Positions 31,897 through 40,492 of a stretch of DNA of 64,000 bases are shown piece by piece; the first letter of the stretch is position 1, and each line of letters opens with the position of its first letter. The position numbers and the translations under genes are program-made. Source of the DNA: Streptomyces spinosus (GTDB lineage: Bacteria; Actinomycetota; Actinomycetes; Streptomycetales; Streptomycetaceae); NCBI RefSeq assembly GCF_020400655.1, contig NZ_JAINRC010000012.1, positions 124,001-188,000 on the forward strand. The letters run 5' to 3'. Under the pieces are notes generated by a model, which saw only the letters and a list, made by a program, of their open reading frames with translations, did no database searches and was not told the DNA's origin.

Positions 31897-33435
31897 TCAG
31901 CTCTCGTCTTCGAGCCAGCCCATGGTCCGGTCGACGGCCTTGAGCCAGTTCTTGTACTCACGGTCGCGGGTCTCCGCGTCCATGCGGGGGGTCCACTCGG
32001 CGGCCCGGCGCCAGTTGGCGCGCAGGTCGTCGGTGCTGTTCCAGAAGCCGACGGCGAGACCGGCGGCGTAGGCGGCGCCGAGGCAGGTGGTCTCGGCGAC
32101 CATCGGGCGCACCACCGGTGCGTCGAGTACGTCGGCGAGGGTCTGCATCAGCAGGTTGTTGGCGGTCATGCCGCCGTCGACCTTCAGGGTCACCAGCTCG
32201 TCGCCGGAGTCCTTGACCATGGCGTCGGCGATCTCCCGGGTCTGCCAGGCGGTGGCCTCCAGGACGGCGCGCGCGAGGTGCGCCTTGGTGACGTACCGGG
32301 TCAGGCCGGCGATCACACCGCGGGCGTCGGAGCGCCAGTGCGGGGCGAACAGGCCGGAGAAGGCCGGCACGAAGTAGGCGCCGCCGTTGTCCTCGACCGA
32401 GAGCGCGAGCGTCTCGATCTCGGCCGCGGTGGAGATCAGGCCCATCTGGTCGCGCATCCACTGCACCAGCGAGCCGGTGACGGCGATCGAGCCCTCCAGG
32501 GCGTAGACCGTCGGCTCGTCGCCGATCTTGTAGCCGACGGTGGTCAGCAGACCGGCGTAGGAGTTGATGATCTTGCTGCCGGTGTTCATCACCATGAAGG
32601 TGCCGGTGCCGTAGGTCGACTTGGTCTCGCCCTCGGAGAAGCAGGTCTGGCCGAACAGGGCCGCCTGCTGGTCGCCGAGCGCGGAGGCGACCGGGATGCC
32701 GCCGAGCAGCTCGCCGAGCTTGCCGCCCGTGATCTCGCCGTAGACCTCGGCGGAGGAGCGGATCTCGGGCAGGATCTGCATCGGCACGCCGATGGACTCG
32801 CAGATCCTCTCGTCCCACTGCATCGTGTGCAGGTTCATCAGGAGGGTGCGGGAGGCGTTGGTGACGTCGGTGACGTGCTTGCCGCCGTTGACACCGCCGG
32901 TCAGGTTCCAGATGACCCAGCTGTCCATGGTGCCGAAGAGGATGTCGCCGGCCTCGGCGCGCTCCTGGAGGCCGTCGACGTGGTCGAGCAGCCAGCGGGC
33001 CTTGGGCCCGGCGAAGTAGGAGGCAAGCGGCAGGCCGGTCTCGCGGCGGAAGCGGTCCTGGCCGACGTTGCGGGCCAGCTCCTTGCAGAGCGCGTCGGTG
33101 CGGGTGTCCTGCCAGACGATGGCGTTGTGGACGGGCTCGCCGGTGTTCTTGTCCCACAGCACGGTGGTCTCGCGCTGGTTGGTGATGCCGATGGCCTTGA
33201 TGTCGTCCCGGGTGATGCCGGCCTTGGCGACGGCGCCGGCGACGACCTCCTGGACGTTGGTCCAGATCTCGTTGGCGTTGTGCTCGACCCAGCCCGGCTT
33301 CGGGAAGATCTGCTCGTGCTCCTTCTGGTCGACGGAGACGATGCGGCCGTCCCGGTCGAAGACGATGCAGCGCGAGGAGGTCGTGCCCTGGTCGATCGCC
33401 GCGATGAAGGGGCCTGCGGTGTGGGCGTCGGTCAC
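31897..33435 (-). CDS. glpK: Glycerol kinase
   Basis: The protein has 512 residues, the usual length. FGGY-kinase motifs are intact: AAIDQGTTSSRCIVFD, TNQRETTVLWDK, GDQQAALFGQ and VDGGMTANNLLMQ. It phosphorylates glycerol entering through GlpF. The start GTG 33435 has AGGAG six bases upstream. It is the second gene of the operon (gylA in S. coelicolor), 92 bp after glpF. Confidence 0.95.
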   Translation of the reverse strand: MTDAHTAGPFIAAIDQGTTSSRCIVFDRDGRIVSVDQKEHEQIFPKPGWVEHNANEIWTNVQEVVAGAVAKAGITRDDIKAIGITNQRETTVLWDKNTGEPVHNAIVWQDTRTDALCKELARNVGQDRFRRETGLPLASYFAGPKARWLLDHVDGLQERAEAGDILFGTMDSWVIWNLTGGVNGGKHVTDVTNASRTLLMNLHTMQWDERICESIGVPMQILPEIRSSAEVYGEITGGKLGELLGGIPVASALGDQQAALFGQTCFSEGETKSTYGTGTFMVMNTGSKIINSYAGLLTTVGYKIGDEPTVYALEGSIAVTGSLVQWMRDQMGLISTAAEIETLALSVEDNGGAYFVPAFSGLFAPHWRSDARGVIAGLTRYVTKAHLARAVLEATAWQTREIADAMVKDSGDELVTLKVDGGMTANNLLMQTLADVLDAPVVRPMVAETTCLGAAYAAGLAVGFWNSTDDLRANWRRAAEWTPRMDAETRDREYKNWLKAVDRTMGWLEDES

Positions 33436-33527
33436 TGTGTGCTCCTGGAAGGTCCGTGGTGAGGGGGGCTGTGCGTACGGCGCGTGCTCGAAGCCTCGGT
33501 ACTCGGTCAGGCTTCTCGAGAGGCTTC

Positions 33528-34322
33528 TCAGGCGAAGGCGACGTTGTAGATGCCTGCGGCGATGGCGCCGCCGATCAGCGGACCGACCACCGGGATCCAG
33601 GCGTAGCTCCAGTCGGAACCGCCCTTGTTGGGCAGCGGCAGCAGCGCGTGCACGATGCGCGGGCCCAGGTCGCGGGCCGGGTTGATCGCGTAGCCCGTCG
33701 GGCCGCCGAGCGACAGACCGATCGACACCACCACGAGCGCGGTGATCAGACCGCCGAGGATGCCCAGGCCGTTGCCCTTGTCGTTCAGACCCTGGGTGAG
33801 GACCGCGAGGATCAGCACCACGGTGCCGATGATCTCCGTGGCGAGGTTCTGCACCGCGTTCCGGATCTCCGGACCGGTGGAGAAGATGCCGAGGACGGGG
33901 CCGGCGGCCTGCTCCTCGGCCTCGACCGCCTTGGCCGCCGTGGCCTGCGCGCCCGGACCGCCGACGATCTCCTTGTCGGTCAGGTGGGCGTAGAACTGCC
34001 CGTAGTAGGCGACCCACACCAGAGCCGCGCCGATCATCGCGCCGAGCAGCTGGCCGGCGAAGTAGGTCGGAACGTTGCCCCAGTCGCCGTCCTTGATGGC
34101 GAGGGCGACGGTGACGGCCGGGTTGAGGTGGGCGCCGGACAGCGGTCCGGAGATGTACACGGCCGTCATGACGGCGAAGCCCCACCCGAAGGCGATGGCG
34201 AGCCAACCGGCGTTACGGGCCTTTGAGGCCTTCAGCGTCACGGCGGCGCAGACACCGCCGCCGAGCAGGATGAGTATGGCGGTACCGATGGTCTCGCCGA
34301 TGAAGATGTCGGAGCTGGACAC
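33528..34322 (-). CDS. glpF: Glycerol facilitator (aquaglyceroporin)
   Basis: The protein has 264 residues and six membrane helices, with both half-helix NPA motifs: HLNPAVTVALAIK and AINPARDLGPR. The Asp after NPAR marks a glycerol-type rather than water-type pore. A family-typical long loop after the third helix carries an Ala/Glu stretch. GTG 34322 has AAGGAG upstream. It is the first gene of the gyl operon, with a 360-bp regulatory region between it and gylR. Confidence 0.93.
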   Translation of the reverse strand: MSSSDIFIGETIGTAILILLGGGVCAAVTLKASKARNAGWLAIAFGWGFAVMTAVYISGPLSGAHLNPAVTVALAIKDGDWGNVPTYFAGQLLGAMIGAALVWVAYYGQFYAHLTDKEIVGGPGAQATAAKAVEAEEQAAGPVLGIFSTGPEIRNAVQNLATEIIGTVVLILAVLTQGLNDKGNGLGILGGLITALVVVSIGLSLGGPTGYAINPARDLGPRIVHALLPLPNKGGSDWSYAWIPVVGPLIGGAIAAGIYNVAFA

Positions 34323-34452
34323 CCGCGACTCCTTTGTCCTTCGTCCAGGGGTAAGCCGAACCCCGGTCCCAGCGGGGGTTCTGGCGCCCTCGGGGGTGAG
34401 AGCGATGCCGGCCCTTGGCGTTGTCACACTCTAGCGCGTATTGCCGGAAGGT

Positions 34453-34469
34453 GTTCGACAATGCCGACC
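34453..34469. promoter_or_regulatory. Putative GylR operator upstream of glpF
   Basis: GTTCGACAATGCCGACC matches, at 15 of 17 positions, the dyad found in front of gylR (35504-35520, read on the opposite strand). It lies 131 bp upstream of glpF. A motif shared by the regulator and its target operon is what an autoregulating IclR-type repressor predicts. Confidence 0.6.
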
Positions 34470-34516
34470 GATGGACGGGAGTCTCGCTTCGGCGTTACAC
34501 GTGAGTCAAGGGTTCT

Positions 34517-34557
34517 GTTATCGAAAACAGGATCGTTATTGATCGCTACGCGTTATC
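34517..34557. repeat. Three direct repeats in the gyl promoter region
   Basis: GTTATC or GTTATT occurs at 34517, 34535 and 34552, spaced 18 and 17 bp, in an AT-rich stretch unusual for this genome. On the minus strand the units read about TNNATAAC. The spacing suggests promoter elements or repeated protein contacts. The rest of 34323-34682 shows no gene. Confidence 0.55.
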
Positions 34558-34682
34558 AACGTTCGTGCCCGGACATACGATCTAGCCGTTTTTGCCGATT
34601 TCAGGGTAGATCGACGACCGGGACGCCGCCTGACGTCCCGGTCGTACCGGTTCTTCCGTCCGTTCCCCGCCCGCGCCCGCGG

Positions 34683-35447
34683 TCAGAACCGCCCGGCGCC
34701 CAGATCCCGGGAGACCGCGCGGGCGCAGTCGCGCACCGCCGCGATCAGCTCCGGGCGCAGCTCGCCCTCCCGGCACAGCCGCTCCACGGCGCCGGTGATG
34801 CCGACCGCGCCCACGGGCATCCGGCGCCGGTCGTGGATGGGCGCGGCGATCGACGCCACGCCCTCCCAGGTCTCCTCCACGTCGGCCGCGTACCCACGCG
34901 CGCGCGTGACGTCCAACAGGTGCTCGAAAGCGCCCGGGTCGCACACCGTGCGGTCCGTGAAGGCCTTCCGCTCGGTGTCCAGCGCCTCGCTGTGCGCGAC
35001 CGGGTCGTACGCGGAGAGCACCTTGCCGAGGGCCGTGGAGTGCAGCGGCTGCATCGCCCCGATCTCCAGCACCTGCCGGCTGTCGTCGGGCCTGAAGACG
35101 TGGTGCACGATCAGGACGCCCTGCTGGTGCAGGACGCCCAGGTACACGCTCTCCCCGCTGGACCTGGCCAGGTCGTCCGTCCACACCAGCGCCCGCGCGC
35201 GCAGTTCGTGCACGTCGAGATAGGTGGTGCCGAGGCGCAGCAGCTCCGCGCCCAGCTGGTAGCGACCGGAGGCGTCGTCCTGCTCCACGAACCCCTCCTG
35301 CTGGAGGGTGCGCAGGATGCCGTGGGCGGTGCCCTTGGCGAGGCCCAGCGACGAGGCGATGTCCGAGAGGCCGAGCCGCCGCTCGCCGCCCGCGAGCAGC
35401 CGCAGCATCGCCGCCGCCCGTTCGAGCGACTGGATGTTCCGTGCCAT
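34683..35447 (-). CDS. gylR: GylR, IclR-family regulator of glycerol genes
   Basis: The protein has 254 residues. The N-terminal winged helix (RNIQSLERAAAMLRLLAGG, then LSDIASSLGLAKGTAHGILR) is followed by an IclR effector domain (ESVYLGVLHQQGVLIVHHV, LHSTALGKVLSAY, GVASIAAPIHD). In S. coelicolor GylR represses the gyl operon and itself and is relieved by glycerol 3-phosphate. It lies upstream of, and on the same strand as, glpF. The dyad 57 bp before its start codon is the likely autoregulatory site. Confidence 0.93.
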   Translation of the reverse strand: MARNIQSLERAAAMLRLLAGGERRLGLSDIASSLGLAKGTAHGILRTLQQEGFVEQDDASGRYQLGAELLRLGTTYLDVHELRARALVWTDDLARSSGESVYLGVLHQQGVLIVHHVFRPDDSRQVLEIGAMQPLHSTALGKVLSAYDPVAHSEALDTERKAFTDRTVCDPGAFEHLLDVTRARGYAADVEETWEGVASIAAPIHDRRRMPVGAVGITGAVERLCREGELRPELIAAVRDCARAVSRDLGAGRF

Positions 35448-35503
35448 CGCCGTCCTGCCTCCGTCCCCTTCGACCTCGCCGCGGTGCCCATGTGAAAATC
35501 ACC

Positions 35504-35520
35504 GTTCGGCAATGTCGAAC
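35504..35520. promoter_or_regulatory. Putative GylR operator upstream of gylR
   Basis: GTTCG-GCAATGT-CGAAC is a 17-bp dyad with 5-bp arms, 57 bp upstream of the gylR start. It shares 15 of 17 bases with the site near glpF. Confidence 0.6.
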
Positions 35521-35652
35521 ACTACCGGTCCATGCCGACCTCCCGCTAACGGTCGGACGGCACCTGTTACATCACACGTGATCCGCGCGTGGCACGCGGG
35601 CCACCCGCGTCCGCCTCGTGGACGCCGCTGCCCATCCAAGCCGACTCCCGGC

Positions 35653-35658
35653 TACTCT
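35653..35658 (+). promoter_or_regulatory. Probable -10 element of metH (TACTCT)
   Basis: TACTCT would start transcription near 35665, giving a leader of about 68 nt that coincides with the structured region below. No clear -35 is visible. Confidence 0.4.
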
Positions 35659-35664
35659 GGCGCC

Positions 35665-35716
35665 GTGCGGCAACCCGGCCGGTCCGGGCCAGCCGCATAG
35701 CCGACAGCCGTCGCAC
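35665..35716 (+). ncRNA. Structured metH leader with competing stems (candidate cis-regulatory RNA)
   Basis: An outer stem GTGCG/CGCAC (35665-35669 with 35712-35716) competes for three bases with a nested stem GCGGC/GCCGC (35667-35671 with 35692-35696). The nested stem encloses a hairpin CCCGG/CCGGG (35674-35678 with 35684-35688) and the motif GGCAACCC. A purine-rich ribosome site follows at 35721-35725. I do not recognise a named riboswitch class. Confidence 0.35.
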
Positions 35717-35732
35717 TCCAGGGAGCCCTTAC

Positions 35733-38700
35733 ATGGCCTCGTCGCCAACGTCCCCTTCCGCCGACAGCCGGACCCGTGTGTCCGCGCTCCGCGAGGCGCT
35801 CGCCACCCGAGTGGTGGTCGCCGACGGAGCCATGGGCACGATGCTCCAGGCCCAGGAGCCCACCCTCGAGGACTTCCAGAACCTCGAAGGCTGCAACGAG
35901 ATCCTCAACCTCACCCGCCCCGACATCGTCCGCTCCGTCCACGAGGCGTACTTCGCCGTGGGCGTCGACTGCGTCGAGACCAACACCTTCGGGGCCAACC
36001 ACGCGGCCATGGCGGAGTACGACATCGCCGACCGGGTCCACGAACTGTCCGAGGCGGGCGCCCGCATCGCCCGGGAGACCGCGGAGGAGTTCTCCGCCCG
36101 CGACGGCCGCACCCGCTGGGTCCTCGGTTCCATCGGCCCCGGCACCAAGCTGCCCACCCTCGGCCACGTCGGGTTCACCACCCTCCGGGACGGCTTCCAG
36201 GCCAACGCCGAGGGCCTGCTCACCGGCGGCGCGGACGCCCTGATCGTCGAGACCACCCAGGACCTGCTCCAGACCAAGGCGTCCGTCCTGGGCGCCCGGC
36301 GCGCCATGGAGCGCCTCGGTACCGAGGTCCCCCTGCTCTGCTCGATGGCCTTCGAGACGACCGGCACCATGCTGCTCGGCTCCGAGATCGGCGCCGCGCT
36401 CACCGCGCTGGAGCCGCTCGGCATCGACATGATCGGCCTGAACTGCTCGACCGGCCCGGCCGAGATGAGCGAGCACCTGCGCTACCTCACCCGGCACTCC
36501 CGCATCCCGCTGCTGTGCATGCCCAACGCCGGCCTGCCCATCCTCACCAAGGACGGTGCCCACTTCCCCCTCGACGCCGAGGGCCTGGCGGACGCCCAGG
36601 AGAACTTCGTACGCGACTACGGCCTCTCCCTCATCGGCGGCTGCTGCGGCACCACCCCCGAGCACCTGCGCCAGGTCGTGGAGCGGGTGCGGGACCTCAC
36701 CCCGCCCGAGCGCGCGCCGCACCCCGAGCCGGGCGCCGCCTCCCTCTACCAGTCGGTGCCGTTCCGGCAGGACACCTCCTACCTGGCCATCGGCGAACGC
36801 ACCAACGCCAACGGCTCCAGGAAGTTCCGCGAGGCCATGCTGGAGGGCCGCTGGGACGACTGCGTGGAGATGGCCCGGGAGCAGATCCGCGAGGGCGCCC
36901 ACATGCTCGACCTGTGCGTGGACTACGTCGGCCGGGACGGCGTGGCCGACATGGAGGAACTGGCCGGCCGCTTCGCCACCGCCTCGACCCTGCCGATCGT
37001 CCTGGACTCCACCGAGGTCGACGTCATCGAGGCCGGCCTGGAGAAGCTCGGCGGCCGTGCGGTGATCAACTCCGTGAACTACGAGGACGGCGACGGCCCC
37101 GACTCCCGGTTCGCCAGGGTCACGCGGCTGGCGCGGGAGCACGGCGCCGCGCTGATCGCGCTCACCATCGACGAGGAGGGCCAGGCCCGTACCCCCGAGA
37201 AGAAGGTGGAGATCGCCGAGCGGCTGATCGACGACCTGACCGGGAACTGGGGCATCCGCGAGGAGGACATCCTCATCGACACCCTGACCTTCACCATCTG
37301 CACCGGTCAGGAGGAGTCCCGCAAGGACGGCATCGCCACCATCGAGGCCATCCGCGAGCTGAAGCGGCGCCACCCGGCGGTGCAGACCACACTGGGCCTG
37401 TCGAACATCTCCTTCGGCCTCAACCCGGCCGCCCGCATCCTGCTGAACTCCGTCTTCCTGGACGAGTGCGTCAAGGCCGGGCTGGACTCGGCGATCGTGC
37501 ACGCCTCCAAGATCCTGCCGATCGCCCGGTTCAGCGAGGAAGAGGTCCGGACCGCCCTCGACCTGATCTACGACCGCCGCGCCGAGGGCTACGACCCCCT
37601 CCAGAAGCTCATGCGGCTCTTCGAGGGCGCCACGGCGAAGTCCCTGAAGGCCGGCAAGGCCGAGGAACTGGCCGCGCTGCCCCTGGAGGAGCGGCTCAAG
37701 CGCCGCATCATCGACGGCGAGCGCAACGGCCTGGAAGCCGACCTCGACCAGGCGCTCCAGGACCGCCCGGCGCTCGACATCGTCAACGAGACCCTGCTGG
37801 ACGGCATGAAGGTCGTCGGCGAGCTGTTCGGCTCCGGCCAGATGCAGCTGCCCTTCGTCCTGCAGTCCGCCGAGGTCATGAAGGCCGCCGTCGCCTACCT
37901 CGAACCGCACATGGAGAAGTCGGACGCCGAGGGCAAGGGCACGATCGTGCTCGCGACCGTGCGCGGCGACGTGCACGACATCGGCAAGAACCTCGTCGAC
38001 ATCATCCTGTCCAACAACGGCTACAACGTCGTCAACCTCGGCATCAAGCAGCCGGTCTCCGCGATCCTGGAGGCGGCCGAGGAACACCGGGCCGACGTGA
38101 TCGGCATGTCCGGGCTCCTGGTGAAGTCCACGGTGATCATGAAGGAGAACCTGGAGGAGCTGAACCAGCGCGGCCTCGCCGCCCGCTTCCCGGTCATCCT
38201 CGGCGGCGCCGCCCTCACCCGGGCCTACGTCGAACAGGACCTGCACGAGATCTACGAGGGCGAGGTCCGCTACGCCCGCGACGCCTTCGAGGGCCTGCGC
38301 CTGATGGACGCCCTCATCGGCGTCAAGCGGGGCGTGCCCGGGGCGAAGCTGCCCGAACTCAGGCAGCGCCGGGTGCGGGCCGCCGCCGTGGAGATCGAGG
38401 AGCGCCCGCAGGAGGGCCACGTACGCTCCGACGTCGCCACCGACAACCCGGTCCCCGAGCCGCCCTTCTGGGGCACCCGGGTCGTCAAGGGAATCCAGCT
38501 CAAGGAGTACGCGAGCTGGCTGGACGAGGGTGCGCTGTTCAAGGGCCAGTGGGGTCTGAAGCAGGCCCGCACCGGCGAGGGGCCGACGTACGAGGAACTG
38601 GTCGAGACCGAGGGCCGGCCCCGGCTGCGCGGCCTGCTCGACCGCCTCCAGACCGAGAACCTCCTGGAGGCGGCCGTCGTCCACGGCTACTTCCCCTGCG

Positions 38701-39245
38701 TGTCCAAGGACGACGACCTGATCATCCTGGACGAGGAGGGCAACGAGCGCACCCGCTTCACCTTCCCGCGCCAGCGGCGCGGCCGGCGCCTGTGCCTGGC
38801 CGACTTCTTCCGCCCGGAGGAGTCCGGCGAGACGGACGTCGTCGGCCTCCAGGTCGTCACCGTGGGCTCGCGCATCGGCGCGGAGACGGCCAAGCTCTTC
38901 GAGGCCAACGCCTACCGCGACTACCTGGAACTGCACGGACTGTCCGTCCAGCTGGCCGAGGCCCTCGCCGAGTACTGGCACGCCCGCGTGCGCGCCGAAC
39001 TCGGCTTCGGCGGCGAGGACCCGGCCGCCATCGAGGACATGTTCGACCTGAAGTACCGAGGCGCCCGCTTCTCCCTCGGTTACGGCGCCTGCCCCGACCT
39101 GGAGGACCGCGCCAAGATCGCGGAGCTGCTCCGGCCGGAGCGGATCGGCGTCCACCTGTCCGAGGAGTTCCAGCTCCACCCCGAGCAGTCCACGGACGCG
39201 ATCGTGATCCACCACCCGGAGGCGAAGTACTTCAACGCACGGTGA
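35733..39245 (+). CDS. metH: Cobalamin-dependent methionine synthase
   Basis: The protein has 1170 residues, close to the usual length, with all four modules. The homocysteine domain (1-330) has zinc cysteines in GLNCSTGP and IGGCCGTTPEH. The methyltetrahydrofolate domain (about 345-620) includes AIGERTNANGSRKFRE. The cap and cobalamin domain has DVHDIGKN near 746-753, the histidine that binds cobalt. The reactivation domain (about 890-1170) uses S-adenosylmethionine and has RGARFSLGYGACPDL. It makes methionine from homocysteine. ATG 35733 follows GGGAG and a structured leader. A strong terminator follows. Confidence 0.95.
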   Translation: MASSPTSPSADSRTRVSALREALATRVVVADGAMGTMLQAQEPTLEDFQNLEGCNEILNLTRPDIVRSVHEAYFAVGVDCVETNTFGANHAAMAEYDIADRVHELSEAGARIARETAEEFSARDGRTRWVLGSIGPGTKLPTLGHVGFTTLRDGFQANAEGLLTGGADALIVETTQDLLQTKASVLGARRAMERLGTEVPLLCSMAFETTGTMLLGSEIGAALTALEPLGIDMIGLNCSTGPAEMSEHLRYLTRHSRIPLLCMPNAGLPILTKDGAHFPLDAEGLADAQENFVRDYGLSLIGGCCGTTPEHLRQVVERVRDLTPPERAPHPEPGAASLYQSVPFRQDTSYLAIGERTNANGSRKFREAMLEGRWDDCVEMAREQIREGAHMLDLCVDYVGRDGVADMEELAGRFATASTLPIVLDSTEVDVIEAGLEKLGGRAVINSVNYEDGDGPDSRFARVTRLAREHGAALIALTIDEEGQARTPEKKVEIAERLIDDLTGNWGIREEDILIDTLTFTICTGQEESRKDGIATIEAIRELKRRHPAVQTTLGLSNISFGLNPAARILLNSVFLDECVKAGLDSAIVHASKILPIARFSEEEVRTALDLIYDRRAEGYDPLQKLMRLFEGATAKSLKAGKAEELAALPLEERLKRRIIDGERNGLEADLDQALQDRPALDIVNETLLDGMKVVGELFGSGQMQLPFVLQSAEVMKAAVAYLEPHMEKSDAEGKGTIVLATVRGDVHDIGKNLVDIILSNNGYNVVNLGIKQPVSAILEAAEEHRADVIGMSGLLVKSTVIMKENLEELNQRGLAARFPVILGGAALTRAYVEQDLHEIYEGEVRYARDAFEGLRLMDALIGVKRGVPGAKLPELRQRRVRAAAVEIEERPQEGHVRSDVATDNPVPEPPFWGTRVVKGIQLKEYASWLDEGALFKGQWGLKQARTGEGPTYEELVETEGRPRLRGLLDRLQTENLLEAAVVHGYFPCVSKDDDLIILDEEGNERTRFTFPRQRRGRRLCLADFFRPEESGETDVVGLQVVTVGSRIGAETAKLFEANAYRDYLELHGLSVQLAEALAEYWHARVRAELGFGGEDPAAIEDMFDLKYRGARFSLGYGACPDLEDRAKIAELLRPERIGVHLSEEFQLHPEQSTDAIVIHHPEAKYFNAR

Positions 39246-39300
39246 GGCGTGTCTCACCCAGCAGACTGTTCGGACACGTCGTAAACTGGTCGGTCCACTG

Positions 39301-39331
39301 CAGGCCGGTTCCCCGCCCGGGAACCGGCCTG
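39301..39331 (+). terminator. Terminator of metH
   Basis: A perfect 13-bp stem (CAGGCCGGTTCCC/GGGAACCGGCCTG) with a 5-base loop ends 27 bp before the HAD gene. Because it sits just before a strong AAGGAGG site it could also stabilise the 5' end of the HAD message. Confidence 0.7.
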
Positions 39332-39357
39332 GTCGTCCCTCAAGGAGGTGCGCCCGG

Positions 39358-40059
39358 ATGACCAGTACGGTCCCCGCGCTCGGAACCCGTACAGCCGAAG
39401 GCTCCGCCCTGGAGGCGGTGCTGCTCGACATGGACGGCACCCTGGTGGACACAGAGGGCTTCTGGTGGGACGTCGAGGTGGAGGTCTTCGCCGCCCTCGG
39501 CCACCCGCTGGACGAGTCCTGGCGGCACGTCGTGGTCGGCGGCCCCATGACCCGCAGCGCCGGCTTCCTCATCGAGGCGACCGGCGCCGACATCACCCTC
39601 GCGGAACTCAGCGTGCTGCTCAACGAGGGCTTCGAGGACCGCATCGGCCGCACGCTGCCGCTCATGCCGGGCGCCTCCCGGCTGCTCGCCGAACTGCACC
39701 TGCACGGCATCCCCACGGCCCTGGTCTCCGCCTCCCACCGGCGCATCATCGACCGGGTGCTCACCGTGCTCGGACCGCACCACTTCGCCCTCTCCATCGC
39801 CGGCGACGAGGTCTCCCGCACCAAGCCCTTCCCGGACCCGTATCTGCTCGCCGCCGCCGGACTCGGTGCCGATCCGGCCAGATGCGCGGTGGTCGAGGAC
39901 ACCGCCACCGGCGTCGCCGCCGCCGAGGCCGCGGGCTGCCGGGTGGTCGCCGTCCCCTCCGTGGCCCCCATCGGCCCGGCCGAGGGACGCACCGTCGTCT
40001 CCTCCCTGGAAGAGGTCGACCTGGCATTTCTGCGGGGCCTGATGACGGAAATGCGCTAG
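39358..40059 (+). CDS. HAD-superfamily phosphatase
   Basis: The protein has 233 residues. Motif I LLDMDGTLVDTEGFWWD carries the nucleophile and acid aspartates. Motif II is LVSASHRR, motif III a lysine in RTKPFPDPYLLAA and motif IV VVEDTATGVAAAEAAG. The cap is alpha-helical (subclass I), as in phosphoglycolate phosphatase and beta-phosphoglucomutase. It dephosphorylates a small metabolite that cannot be named from sequence. The start has a very strong AAGGAGGTG eight bases upstream. Confidence 0.87.
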   Translation: MTSTVPALGTRTAEGSALEAVLLDMDGTLVDTEGFWWDVEVEVFAALGHPLDESWRHVVVGGPMTRSAGFLIEATGADITLAELSVLLNEGFEDRIGRTLPLMPGASRLLAELHLHGIPTALVSASHRRIIDRVLTVLGPHHFALSIAGDEVSRTKPFPDPYLLAAAGLGADPARCAVVEDTATGVAAAEAAGCRVVAVPSVAPIGPAEGRTVVSSLEEVDLAFLRGLMTEMR

Positions 40060-40492
40060 CCGTTCACCCAGCGTGTTAAGTCCGTTGGCGACTGTGGACA
40101 CATTTCCGGGGAAGTACACCCGAGGGGAATTCGCCGGGAGCGGGGCGGCCGAATTCCGCTGACCGGCCGCACAGTTGACCGTGTGACGTTCCCCACGTCC
40201 GCGGGGCTCGACAACGCTGCCCAAGTGTGCTGATCGGGCCCATCGGGGGTGTTTCCGCGCGACCTTGTGTCCCGATTGATGGGAAGCTGCACTAATCCTG
40301 CCGCTGTCGGGTTTTCGGTGTGTCCGCGACCGGTTCCACTGCGTGATGGGGGGTCAACTCACGCGGCTGCGAACCCGGCTGCGGGCGCGGACTAATCTCA
40401 TCGCGAGAACATCGCCGAGAACCCCCGTGATCCGCCGCGTCACCCCTGCATGCCGGATACACGGACCCGAACAGCTCTGGAGAAACTCCCGC
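40060..40492. other. Intergenic region with an EcoRI-like inverted repeat
   Basis: This 433-bp gap has no gene. It holds a dyad, GGAATTCG (40126-40133) with CGAATTCC (40150-40157), about 67 bp past the HAD gene, which could terminate it. AT-rich patches at 40290-40325 and 40390-40400 may hold the promoter of the binding-protein gene, but none matches a consensus well. Confidence 0.5.

Noticed and set aside
35523..35732. Cobalamin riboswitch upstream of metH
   Set aside because: The leader is too short and no B12-box sequence is present. I report only an unclassified structured leader.
35652..39992. A 1446-codon open frame on the minus strand opposite metH
   Set aside because: It mirrors the metH codon pattern, has no family motif and its ends do not match a gene. 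It results from high G+C removing stops.
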